A stretch of DNA of 33,324 bases from Methylobacterium planeticum (lineage in GTDB: Bacteria; Pseudomonadota; Alphaproteobacteria; Rhizobiales; Beijerinckiaceae). The position numbers were made by a program, and so were the translations under genes. This document shows positions 8,925-17,572 of this stretch, piece after piece; the first letter of the stretch is position 1; each line of letters opens with the position of its first letter. The DNA is taken from assembly GCF_008806345.1 (NCBI RefSeq), contig NZ_VZZJ01000039.1, forward strand, positions 1 through 33,324, written 5' to 3'. The notes under the pieces were generated by a model. The model was not told where the DNA came from. It ran no database searches and saw nothing but the letters and a program-made list of their open reading frames with translations.

Positions 8925-10258
8925 CTTGCGCGGGTTGGGTTTCGCTAATTCCCTGGTGGGATGGGCCGAAGCGATCTTGAGCGTCTGAGCCGTGAGAAGC
9001 TGATCGAGCTGGTGCTGCGGCTGCAGCGTCCGGAGAAGACCTCACGCACCTCCTCCAAGCCGCCCGCGACGGATCGCAAGGAGCAGCGTGAGCAGTCCAA
9101 GCCCGGCGGCGCCAAGTTCGGTCACGAGGGGCATAGCCGCGTGATGAGCGATGATCCTGATGCCGTTGTCGAGCATCGTCCCGCGGTGTGCGCGTGCTGC
9201 GGCGGCACCTTGCATGGGGAACTTCCCGCCGAGATCGTCAGCGTCTCCGAGCGGATCGAGTTGCCCTTGGTAGCGCTGATCATCACCCAGCACCGGCGGC
9301 TGGCGGTGCGCTGCCCATCCTGCGGCACGCGGGTGGTCGCAGCGGCGCCCATGGATGCGCGTGGCACTCCGTTCGGACCGCGGCTGCACGCGGTGGCGAC
9401 GTACCTCAAGACCCTCCAGGCACTCTCCTATGAACGGCTGCAGGCGGCGCTGTCCGACCTGTTTGGACTGACGCTCAGCCAAGGCGGGCTGATGAACCTG
9501 CTGCGCCGGGCGCAAGGCTGCTTTCGTCCTGGTCGCGACGCGGCCGTCTCGGCCCTGCGCAAGGCCGCGGTCGTCGCCTCCGATGAGACCGGCGTCCGGA
9601 TCGAGGGCTCAAACGCTTACCACTGGCTCTTCCACTCAGCAGAGGCCGTGGTGCACACGGCCTCGCCGACACGCGGTGCCGTCGTGGTGCGGGAGATGAT
9701 GAACGGCCACCGGCCTGCGGTGTGGATCTCGGATCGCTACACCGCTCAACAGGGCCACGCCGCCGAGCACCAGACCTGCCTCGCCCATCTGGCCCGCGAC
9801 ATCGCCTACGTCGTTGAGGTCAGCGATGATCTCGTGCCCTGGCGTCTACAACTCTGACTGCAGAGCGTGTTCGCCCTGGCCGAGAGCGTCACCGACTTCG
9901 CCCCCTCGACGCTGGCGGCCAAGCGCCGGAGCCTGAATCGGCAACTCGGCGCCATCCTCGCCACACCGAGCCGCTGCGATCTGCAGGCCAAGATCGGCCG
10001 CGCCCGTAGTCAGCTTCTGGTCTTCCTCGACCATCCCGGCACGGTCGAGCCCACCAACAACGGTTCAGAGCGCCTCCTGCGTCCGGCCGTCATCCAGCGG
10101 AAGATGACCAATGGCTACCGTGCCATGTGGGCCGCCGAAGGCGAGGCCGCCATCCGCACCGTCGTCGACACCGCACGCCTGACCGGCGCCAGTCCATTCG
10201 GCACCATCCTCAAAACTGTCGGCGCTTGAGCCACGCCAGCACAGGCGTGGGTAATTAC
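8910..10258 (+). mobile_element. IS66-family insertion sequence (transposase-only, ISBst12-like)
   Basis: 1349 bp bounded by perfect 15-bp inverted repeats starting GTAA, as is usual for IS66 ends, and by an exact 8-bp target duplication CCGAGCGC, the size typical of IS66. It holds a single transposase frame and no tnpA/tnpB accessory genes, which fits the short ISBst12-type subgroup. It sits in the already truncated or since truncated fdh fragment. The exact duplication indicates a simple, undisturbed and probably recent insertion. The transposase carries a stop codon, so this copy is likely not self-mobile. Confidence 0.92.
8961..10229 (+). pseudogene. tnpC: IS66-family DDE transposase, interrupted by in-frame TGA
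   Basis: The intact frame would encode 422 residues. Codon 299 (9855-9857) is TGA in the sequence LQL-stop-LQS, and the same frame continues to 10229, so this is a nonsense change and not a frameshift. The original codon was probably TGG. Visible parts: an N-terminal leucine-rich helix, a basic Lys/Ser/Pro segment, a zinc-finger-like CACC...CPSC region (about 76-120), and the DDE core with Asp208 in DETGVRI, Asp258 in WISDRYTA and Glu370 in NNGSERLLRP. The catalytic Glu lies after the stop, so the truncated product should be inactive. It lacks partner orfs, as in ISBst12-type elements. Confidence 0.9.
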
Positions 10259-10266
10259 CCGAGCGC
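10244..10266 (+). repeat. Right inverted repeat and target duplication of the IS66 element
   Basis: GGCGTGGGTAATTAC (10244-10258) is the exact reverse complement of the left end, followed by the second CCGAGCGC at 10259-10266. Confidence 0.93.
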
Positions 10267-10363
10267 AGTAAGCAGTCCAGGATGCTAGGCGTTGGGACAG
10301 CGTCCATGCAAGTTCGCCCAACACGGACGAACTCGGCGTATGCACTGCACGAAGCATTTGCGC

Positions 10364-10600
10364 TCAAGTAGCTCGAACAAAGGTCCATTCGGATAGGTCT
10401 GTCGGCAATCTGAGCTTCTCCATATCGATCCGCCGCGGCGGGCTGAACGTGTGACCGCCTACAAACCTTTCGAGCGCCGCGACCGGCGTGAGGTAGACGC
10501 CCAGACTTTCTGGCCCGAACATTACGTGCCAGATCCCTTGGAAGTCTGGCCGAATGGCAAGCACGCCCCAGCGCGTCCGATAGACCCAGTATCCGCTCAT
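10364..10600 (-). CDS. Small hypothetical protein with upstream palindrome
   Basis: 78 residues beginning MSGYWVYRTRWGVLAIRPDF. This start is chosen because AGGTGG sits 7 nt upstream; the longer frame from 10732 crosses a palindrome and looks non-coding. The sequence alternates strand-like segments (YRTRWGVLAI, WHVMFGPESLGVYLTP) with a short helix, then ends in a charged tail. This resembles small beta-rich proteins, but I recognise no family. A near-perfect AT-rich palindrome lies 34 nt upstream, suggesting repressor control. It lies just beyond the IS66 insertion and is transcribed toward it. Confidence 0.55.
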   Translation of the reverse strand: MSGYWVYRTRWGVLAIRPDFQGIWHVMFGPESLGVYLTPVAALERFVGGHTFSPPRRIDMEKLRLPTDLSEWTFVRAT

Positions 10601-10633
10601 CAACGCACCACCTGCAACCGCATCATTGCAACT

Positions 10634-10657
10634 CGCAATATCGTAAACGATATAGCG
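10634..10657. promoter_or_regulatory. AT-rich operator-like palindrome
   Basis: The core ATATCGT-AA-ACGATAT (10638-10653) has perfect 7-bp arms. With CGCA and AGCG on the outside the arms reach 11 bp with one mismatch. It lies 34 nt before the start of the minus-strand small gene. The size and symmetry suit a dimeric regulator. Confidence 0.5.
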
Positions 10658-10849
10658 CGCGGAAGCTACAAAGTGCGCGGGAGGGCGGCGCTTCCGCAGT
10701 GGCAGGTCTCGCGAACGTACCGATATCCTCACCTTTAGAATTGTGAACTGTGAGATCTTGCTCGTCCAAATATCTCAATGGGTCCTGTTGCAATTGAGAG
10801 ACAGCCTCGCTCGAAAAAGACAAGACGCTTCGCGGCTATTGCGGATCTT

Positions 10850-10871
10850 GCTATATGTACAGGAATATAGC
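10850..10871. promoter_or_regulatory. Inverted repeat GCTATAT-N8-ATATAGC before the autotransporter
   Basis: Perfect 7-bp arms with an 8-nt spacer, ending 23 nt before the GTG start at 10895. It may be an operator or the AT-rich promoter core. The ATATAGCG edge is shared with the palindromes at 5516 and 10634. Confidence 0.45.
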
Positions 10872-10894
10872 GTGTCGAGCCTCCGGGGTCTGTC

Positions 10895-13800
10895 GTGCGC
10901 CATCTTTCACCCTGCTTCCGCCGCAAGCCCTCCGCCCTGGGCTCCTCGCACGTCGCGCTTCGGAACCTCAATCATCTACGGTCTCGGCGTCTGCGGAGCC
11001 TGCTACTGTCGGGTTCCACGCTCGGGACGCTCGTCGCTGCTGCAACCCCCGGCCTCGCCCAAAGCCAATCGACCCAATTCACGGTTGGAGGTCAGGTTAG
11101 TGCGCCGAGAACCTTCCAGTTGGGAGACCTGCAGGCGCTGCCCGCTCAGACCCAGACTGACAGCTTCCTCAGCGGCACGAGTTCGACCACCGCAACCTTC
11201 ACCGGCCCGAGTTTGTTCTCGCTGCTCAATGACACGGTCGGCCTTCGCATCGATCCGGCAACACGGAACGACCTTCTCCGCAACGCGGTGATCGCGACCG
11301 GGAGCGATGAATATCAGGCCGTTTATGCCTTGGGCGAGCTGAGCCCCAATTTCGGCGGCAACATCGCGCGTCCCGAACTTGTGGCCTACGCCAACGCGCC
11401 CGGCCAACTTCTCACGTCCGACGGGTTCGCCCGCACCACCGAGCCGGGTGACATCCGCGGCGGCCGCTACGTCTCGAATGTCGCGAGCATCAATGTCTTG
11501 CATGCCCCGCGCTTGACGGGACCGTTCGCCGGCGGCCCCTCGACGCAGTTCACCATCACCGGGCAGGTGAATGCCTCTGCCACGTTCAACCTCGCCTCCC
11601 TGGCGGCGTTGGGGGCGACAACGGTCACCGCTCCCGCGAGCGGCTCGTCTGCTGCCGCGACATTCACAGGCGTGCCGCTGTGGACCGTACTCCAGACGGT
11701 CGGCATCACGACGAGCGCGGCCGTGCGCAATAACCTTCTGCGTGACTTTGTCATCGCGACCGGCAGCGACGGCTACCAAGCGACGATTTCGGTGGGCGAG
11801 ATCAACCCGGATTTCGGCGGCAACACGAGCAACCCCATCCTCGTCGCCTACGCCATGAACGGCGGTGCCCCCGGGACCTCTCTCGGCACCAACGGGTTCG
11901 CAAGCCTCGTGGTGCCGGACGACAACCTGCGGGGTCGCTGGGTCTCAAACCTCGTGAACCTCGAGGTGTTCGATGTATCGCAATGGAAGATCCTGGCGGG
12001 CGAGAGCCTCGACATGGCCGGCTTCTCCTTCCAGACACTCGGCTTTACCCTCGCCGGTGGCACGCTGACCTCGTCCCTGGGCCCAGCCGCGCTCACGGCA
12101 CCAAGCTTTGTGCTGAACGGCGGCATCGTCGACACGAACGTCACACTCGCCGGCACGGGCACGTTCACGCAGGCGAGCGGAACCACAATCCTTCGCGGGA
12201 GCGTCGGCACCCCGAACATCGCGATCAGCGGCGGAACGCTTCATGGCGGGCGACCAGCGCCTCTTGCGCGCCACCACTCTGTCGATGCGCGGAGGCACGT
12301 TCGACATCAGCGGCTTCTCTCAATCGATCGCAACTTTGAATGGGACCGGGACGATCGCCTTCAGCAGCGCTGCATCGGGTGGAACGCTCGGCGTCGGGTC
12401 TGGCATCTTCGGCGGAGCATTGATCGACGGCGCTTCCCATGGCGGCGCGCTCATCAAGGAGGGCCCGGACACGCTGACCCTGAACGGTACGAGTACGGTG
12501 TCTGGGCCAACCACCGTGCTGGGCGGTGCTCTGATCGTCAACGGCGGGCTGGCCAACTCCACCGTGCGGATCGCGAGCGGCGTGCTGGGCGGCGCAGGCA
12601 CAGTTGGCGCGATCGCGGTACTGTTGGGCGGCGCAGTGGCCCCGGGCAACGGAATTGGCACCCTCAATGTTGCCGGCAACGTGGGCTTTGCTGTTGGTTC
12701 GGTCTACCAGGCCGAGGCGAATGCTGCCGGTCTGTCGGATCGGATCGCCGCGACCGGGTCGGCGATCCTTCAGGGCGGCACGGTGCAGGTCCTTGCCCAG
12801 GCGGGGGCCTACAATCCGCGCACGCGCTACACGATCCTCACCGCCGGCGGCGGCGTCAGCGGGCAGTTCGCGGGCGCGACGTCCAACATGGCGTTCTTGA
12901 CGCCGGTCCTGCGCTACCAGGCGTCCGAGGTCGATCTTACACTCACACGCAACGACATCACGTTCTCCACGGTTGCCACCACGCGCAACGCCGCCTCAGT
13001 GGCCGACGCGATCCAGGCGGGTGGCCCGGGTACCCGCGCCTACGACAGCACCGTCGGGCTCAGCGCGCCGGAGGCTCAGGGCGCCTTCCGACAGCTCTCC
13101 GGTGGCATCCACGGCTCCACGGTGTCCTCGGCCTACGAGACCGCGTTCTTCGTTCGCGAGGCGATTCTTGACCGCCTGCGTTGGGGGACGACGCCGGGTG
13201 CATCCGACGGCCTCGATTACGGCAGCCTGCCCGCCGCCTACACCGCCGACCTGCCCGGCCGGCGCCCGGTCGTCGCCAGCCTGCCAGTCCGCACGCTCGA
13301 CCCGACGGTGATCGGCGTCTGGGGTCAGGTCTTCGGTGCCTTCGGCAGCGCGGGCGGGGGCAACAATGCCTTCTCGGTGAATCGACAACTCGCGGGTTTC
13401 GCTGCCGGCATCGATGTCCGCCTGCCGAGCGGGATCAGACTCGGCCTGGTGGGCGGCTACTCCGAGGCCTACCTCGACACGACGGGTCATCTGGATTCGG
13501 CGACCATCAAGAGCGGCTTCGGCGGTGCCTACGGCGGCTACGCCGTCGGACCGGTGTCCCTGCGCCTTGGCGCTACCTATGCCGACAACGATATCCGTAG
13601 CCGGCGCACCATCACGATCCCGGGCTTCACCGACGCCCCCACCGCACATGATGGCGGCCACACGGTGCAGGGTTTCGGTGAAATCGGCTACCGATTCTTT
13701 GTCGGCCAGCCCGCGCCCGTAGCGCTGGTCTCGAAGGACGGCACGAACCTCGCTCCGGTGCAGCCGGTGGCCGCTTATATCGAGCCCTTCGTCGGCGGTG

Positions 13801-14195
13801 CCTATGTTGGCATACGCCGCGGCGGGTTCACCGAGACAGGCGGTGCCGCCGCGCTGACGAGCTTCGCGCGCGACTACGACCTCGGCGCGTTAACGGCGGG
13901 GATACGCGGCCAGTCCGCTCTCGACCTCGGCCTCGGTGTGCCGATCTCGGCCCACGCGCTCCTCGGCTACCGCCGGGCCTTCGGCGACGTGCTGCCTAAA
14001 GCCCTCCTGGCCTTTGGAAGCGGTCCGGCCTTCCTCTCCTCTGGCGTGCCGATCGACCGGGATGCTCTGGTGGCAGAGGCTGGCGTCGATGTGCGGGTTG
14101 CGCCGAACGCGACTCTCGGGGTGGCGTATACTGGCCAGACCGGCAGCCGCGCGCAGGATCAAGCCGTCAAGGGCAACTTCATCTACCGTTTCTGA
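10895..14195 (+). pseudogene. Autotransporter with two sulfite-oxidase-like modules; frameshifted
   Basis: The GTG start opens a frame with a long leader (hydrophobic near residues 35-50, cleavage near GLAQ). Two related modules follow, about residues 60-195 and 205-360. Each has FTVxGQV, a TFxLxxLxAL turn, ATFTGxxL, VIATGSDxYQA and NFGG or DFGG. They resemble the molybdopterin-binding fold of sulfite-oxidase-like proteins, but no Cys remains to hold molybdenum. At about 12240 one extra T in CGCTTCATGG shifts the frame; removing it joins GGTL to MAGDQRLLRATTL. The second frame continues as a Gly-rich beta-helix passenger (PATR-like GGALIKEGPDTLTLNGT) and a C-terminal barrel from about 13306 (VWGQVFGAFGS) ending YRF. 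Whole length would be about 1,099 residues. As written, the barrel is untranslated, so the protein cannot be surface-exposed unless slippage occurs. Confidence 0.85.
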
Positions 14196-14692
14196 GGTTC
14201 GAAAGCTTAGACACTTCGAACTCGCGGGCTGCCCACAGGTCAGCTGTCCCCGGCGTGCTACGCCATGCGAAGGCGCCTGACGGCAAGAACGTCACCGGCT
14301 TATCGACCCGGTGAGCTGCAGCGCATCCCCCGCGGCAGCAAAATGCGGGCGTTTGATTCCGTGGCGTTTCGGCTTGGTCCACGGGCCGTAGCTGCGAACG
14401 ATCTGGACGGTCGCGGCGCTCGCATCGAGGGCGCATTGCAGATATCTGCGCAGATGCGGACGGGCGACCCTGCCGCTCGGGTCCATCGCGTGCAGCGGCA
14501 GGTCGGCGCTGCGGCCATTCGGGCGCCCGGCTGTCGTCGCTCGTCGCCGACCTCGTGGCCCATGAAAGTGCCATTGGAGCGGTGGCCAACGAGGCGGCCT
14601 CGCTAGTCCTGGCCCGGCCAGCCCCCACCGCGATACAGCGAGGTGACAGACACCCGCCGCCCCCGGCTCACGACGCCCTACGGGTCGCAGGA
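14196..14692. other. Intergenic region without recognised gene
   Basis: About 500 bp between convergent genes. Frames on both strands are Arg/Pro-rich and lack domains or good starts. Apart from the hairpin at its left end I see nothing I can support. Confidence 0.45.
14197..14221 (+). terminator. Weak hairpin just after the autotransporter stop
   Basis: GTTCGAA and TTCGAAC arms with an 11-nt loop begin 2 nt after the stop codon. There is no U tract. Confidence 0.3.
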
Positions 14693-15451
14693 TCACCCGC
14701 CGTCCTGTGCTGCCGAAACCAGAATTGGCTTGGCCGCATAAAATTCAGGGAAGAGGCGGCTCAGCTGCTCGATCTTCGGCTGGTCGTTGACGACGATGTA
14801 GCGGTGGTTCGGGTGAAGCGTCAGGAAATCCTGGTGGTAGGCTTCCGCCGGGTAGAAGTCCCGGCCGGGCTCGATCTTCGTGACGATGGCCGCGTCGTAG
14901 GCATGCACCCGATCGAGTTGCGCCATGTAGGTCTTCGCAATGCGCGCCTGCTCGGGCGTCGTCGGAAAAATTGCGGAGCGGTACTGCGTGCCGTGATCCG
15001 GCCCCTGGCGGTTGAGCTGCGTTGGATCGTGGGCCACCGAGAAGTAGATCTGCAGGATGCGCCCGTAGCTGATCCTGCGGGGATCGTAGGTCACGCGCAC
15101 CGCCTCCGCGTGGCCGGTGGTGCCGGAACCCACCGTCTCATAATGCGCGGTCCCGGCTTCCCCGCCCGCGTAGCCGGACACGGCGCTCGTCACCCCCGCG
15201 ACGTGCTGGAACACGCCCTGGACGCCCCAGAAGCAGCCGCCGGCGAGCACCGCGACGGCTTCCGGGCCCTCGGTCGCCGGATCCGCGGCCGGTGCGGGAA
15301 TCGCGCGCGCCTCCTCGGCCCGGCCGGGCAGGATGCTGCCGGCCGAGATCAGGCAAGCGTATCCGACAGACAGCGTCGCCGCTGCGATCACGACCTTCCA
15401 CCCCGATCCTTGTGGCCGCGAAGTCTTCAACGATGATTGCAGCATCTTCAT
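14693..15451 (-). CDS. msrA: Exported peptide methionine sulfoxide reductase MsrA
   Basis: 252 residues. The first 50 form a leader with a hydrophobic stretch (VVIAAATLSVGYACLISAGSIL), so this MsrA should act in the periplasm on oxidised methionine in exported proteins. The catalytic motif GGCFWG gives Cys73 as nucleophile, followed by GVxxxxSGYAGG. Other family features are TGHAEAVRVTYDP, the DPTQLNRQGPDHGTQYRSAIF block and YHQDFL near the end. The only other Cys is Cys33 in the leader, so no intramolecular resolving Cys remains in the mature form. It repairs the S-epimer of methionine sulfoxide (EC 1.8.4.11 chemistry). MsrB is not nearby. A second Met two codons in could be the start. Confidence 0.92.
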   Translation of the reverse strand: MKMLQSSLKTSRPQGSGWKVVIAAATLSVGYACLISAGSILPGRAEEARAIPAPAADPATEGPEAVAVLAGGCFWGVQGVFQHVAGVTSAVSGYAGGEAGTAHYETVGSGTTGHAEAVRVTYDPRRISYGRILQIYFSVAHDPTQLNRQGPDHGTQYRSAIFPTTPEQARIAKTYMAQLDRVHAYDAAIVTKIEPGRDFYPAEAYHQDFLTLHPNHRYIVVNDQPKIEQLSRLFPEFYAAKPILVSAAQDGG

Positions 15452-15740
15452 TCCCTGATCAGCCGGAGGTGAAAGGAGAGGCTTGGACGCCCGGATCGAG
15501 AAACCTGATCATACAACGCTGGGTGCGATTCGCGGCCGAGCGGCCGATCGTCCTTACCCATGCGTGGTCGACCCGTTCGCACGTGTCGTAGCGGAATTCG
15601 TCGATCAGGGGAGAAGGTTACGTGCCGCCCGTGACGCGGATGCCGGTCGACATGGTCGCGGCTTGAGCGGAAAGCGGGTTCGATGCTCGCACGGCACCCG
15701 TTATTTTTCGTTGCTTCGCGCTGAACCCGCCTGTCGCTGC

Positions 15741-15908
15741 TCCATCGGCTTCGTTTCGTCAGAGCGCGACGCGCTGCCGCCGATGGCGGCCGCGCACTTC
15801 CGGATCGTGGTCGACGCGGCTTCGAGGCGGCTCTCGCAGAGCCTGCCGCCAAGCGGTGATCGACGTCGTCGATCAAGTCATTCAACACTTTTGTTTGATG
15901 ACTCGTCG
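15741..15908 (+). pseudogene. 3' remnant of a LysR regulator gene upstream of fdh
   Basis: The translation SIGFVSSERDALPPMAAAHFRIVVDAA parallels AVGLVLSERDPLPPMAAALLRTTLDAS in the intact LysR at 7526-8503. The similarity continues to its last residues: HSTLLFDDSS against HSTFSFDAES. Only about 56 of 325 codons remain. No HTH or effector-domain start is visible upstream, where about 290 bp of unrelated sequence separates it from msrA. The remnant ends about 160 bp before fdh, the same spacing as in the other copy. It marks the site of a lost regulator. Confidence 0.8.
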
Positions 15909-16068
15909 GGTACCATCGAAGCTCGACTTGTCCGGATCCAATCGCGTCGGATGATTATCGCGAAATTCCGGGCGGGGAAACGTCCGCCTCGTCAGCCTCT
16001 TTTGACCGTTGACGCTGCGAATCCGGCCGGACGCTCCCCTCATGACAGCCGATGACAGGGAGAGATTT

Positions 16069-17256
16069 ATGGCCAAGATTGTTCTCGTACTCTACGATGA
16101 TCCGGTTGACGGGTATCCGACGAGCTATGCCCGCGACGATCTGCCGAAGATCGAGCGCTACTCGGACGGTCAGACGCTGCCAACACCGAAGGCCATCGAC
16201 TTCCAGCCCGGCACCCTCCTCGGCAGCGTCTCGGGCGAATTGGGCCTGCGCCCCTACCTTGAAGGGCTCGGCCACGAATTGATCGTGACCTCCTCGAAGG
16301 AGGGGACCGACTCTGTTCTCGACCAGCATTTGCATGACGCGGAGATCGTGATCTCGCAGCCGTTCTGGCCAGCCTATATGACCAAGGAGCGGATCGCGAA
16401 GGCCAAGAACCTGAAGATCATCGTCACCGCGGGCATCGGTTCCGATCACACCGATCTCGACGCTGCGAACGCGCACAACATCACAGTGGCCGAGGTCACC
16501 TTCTGCAACTCGATCAGCGTCGCCGAGCACGTGGTGATGATGATCCTCGGCCTCGTGCGCAACTATATCCCGTCCTACCAATGGGTGATGAAAGGCGGCT
16601 GGAACATCGCCGATTGCGTTTCGCGCTCCTACGACGTCGAGGGCATGCATGTCGGCACCGTGGCCGCTGGCCGCATCGGCCTCGCGGTGCTCAAGCGCCT
16701 CAAGCTCTTCGACATGCACCTGCACTATACCGACCGTCACCGGCTGCCGGAATCTGTCGAGAAGGAACTCGGCCTCACCTGGCATGCGAAGCGCGAGGAC
16801 ATGTACGGCGTCTGCGACGTGGTGACCCTGAATTGCCCGCTCCACCCGGAGACCGAGGGCATGATCAACGACGAGACGCTGAAGCTGTTCAAGCGCGGCG
16901 CATATCTGGTCAACACCGCCCGCGGCAAGCTCGCCGTCACCGACTCAATCGTGCGCGCGCTCGAATCCGGTCAGCTTGCGGGCTATGCCGGCGACGTCTG
17001 GTATCCGCAGCCGGCGCCGCAGGGCCATCCGTGGCGCACCATGCCCCATCACGGCATGACGCCCCACATCTCCGGCACCTCGCTCTCGGCCCAGGCCCGC
17101 TACGCGGCCGGAACCCGCGAGATCCTCGAATGCTACTTCGAGGGCCGTCCGATCCGCGACGAGTACCTGATCGTCCAGGGCGGCAAGCTCGCGGGCGTCG
17201 GGGCTCGCTCCTACAGCGTAAGCGACAGCGGCAAGGAAAAGATGGCCAAGATCTGA
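16069..17256 (+). CDS. fdh: NAD-dependent formate dehydrogenase
   Basis: 395 residues starting MAKIVLVLYDDPVDGYP, with AGGGAGAG upstream. It catalyses formate + NAD+ to CO2 + NADH in the cytosol (EC 1.17.1.9), without metal or molybdenum. It closely resembles the Pseudomonas sp. 101 enzyme along its whole length. The equivalents of that enzyme's key residues are in place: Asn147, the GTVAAGRIG dinucleotide motif (196-204), Asp222 after YT, which favours NAD over NADP, Arg285 in NTARGK, Gln314, and His333 in TPHISGT. In a methylotroph it would complete formate oxidation and supply NADH. An upstream LysR copy has decayed, so control may have passed to the LysR at 7526. A cyanase start follows at 73 bp. 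Confidence 0.97.
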   Translation: MAKIVLVLYDDPVDGYPTSYARDDLPKIERYSDGQTLPTPKAIDFQPGTLLGSVSGELGLRPYLEGLGHELIVTSSKEGTDSVLDQHLHDAEIVISQPFWPAYMTKERIAKAKNLKIIVTAGIGSDHTDLDAANAHNITVAEVTFCNSISVAEHVVMMILGLVRNYIPSYQWVMKGGWNIADCVSRSYDVEGMHVGTVAAGRIGLAVLKRLKLFDMHLHYTDRHRLPESVEKELGLTWHAKREDMYGVCDVVTLNCPLHPETEGMINDETLKLFKRGAYLVNTARGKLAVTDSIVRALESGQLAGYAGDVWYPQPAPQGHPWRTMPHHGMTPHISGTSLSAQARYAAGTREILECYFEGRPIRDEYLIVQGGKLAGVGARSYSVSDSGKEKMAKI

Positions 17257-17274
17257 TCGGCGAAGCCCGAGACG

Positions 17275-17300
17275 CGCGGCCGGCAAGCGCGCCGGCCGCG
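17275..17300 (+). terminator. GC-rich hairpin between fdh and cynS
   Basis: CGCGGCCGGC and GCCGGCCGCG form a perfect 10-bp stem with a 6-nt loop, 18 nt after the fdh stop, followed by TCCTTCC. It could partly terminate or protect the fdh transcript; a downstream gene implies at least partial read-through ancestrally. Confidence 0.5.
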
Positions 17301-17328
17301 TCCTTCCGATCGACACGAGAGCCATCCG

Positions 17329-17511
17329 ATGAAGCGCGACGACCTCACCGAGAAGCTCCTCGACATCAAGCGTGAGAAGGGCTGGAGCTGGAAGCACATC
17401 CAGGAGGAGATCGGCGGCATCTCGCCGATCCTCATCACCGCCGCCTGCATGGGCCAGATGAAGCTGCCCAATGCCCAGACCCAAGCCGCTACATTAGACC
17501 GGCTAAGCTAA
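17329..17511 (+). pseudogene. cynS: Truncated cyanase gene (N-terminal part)
   Basis: The frame MKRDDLTEKLLDIKREKGWSWKHIQEEIGGISPILITAACMGQMKLP matches the N-terminal DNA-binding-like helical domain of cyanase (cyanate + bicarbonate to ammonia + 2 CO2). Family members are near 150 residues; this frame stops at 60. The catalytic C-terminal part with the Arg, Glu and Ser active-site residues is absent, and nothing like it appears downstream. The sequence turns into repeat-rich debris right after the stop. The gene lies in operon position behind fdh, so cyanate detoxification was once coupled to it. It is not expected to be active. Confidence 0.85.
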
Positions 17512-17572
17512 GAACTGCTGAGAGACGTAAGCAGCTCTTCCGGCCGCGCGGCCCGAATGACGGCTTGTGGCG

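Noticed and set aside
9855..9857. TGA as a selenocysteine codon or programmed frameshift in the transposase
   Set aside because: No selenocysteine insertion hairpin or slippery run was seen, the flanking frame is the same, and IS66 transposases have no such recoding known to me. A nonsense change is simpler.
10623..10823. Possible small antitoxin-like protein (LTVHNSKGEDIGTF) on the minus strand
   Set aside because: It has a TTG start, no ribosome site, no toxin partner, and its 3' half crosses the palindrome at 10634-10657. Too weak to list.
12243..14195. Separate 650-residue autotransporter gene starting at ATG 12243
   Set aside because: The start lies in the middle of a passenger domain, has no signal peptide, and joins perfectly to the upstream frame after removing one base. 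It is the second half of one frameshifted gene.
16009..16068. Upstream start for fdh at 16009
   Set aside because: The enzyme family begins at MAKI; the 16069 start has a good ribosome site and the extension has no homology.
15955..16845. 296-codon minus-strand frame over fdh
   Set aside because: A shadow of the fdh coding strand; no family features and no ribosome site.
16069..17256. Generic D-2-hydroxyacid dehydrogenase instead of formate dehydrogenase
   Set aside because: The long N-terminus, Asn147, Arg285, Gln314 and the TPHISGT His are in formate dehydrogenase-specific contexts, and length is as expected.
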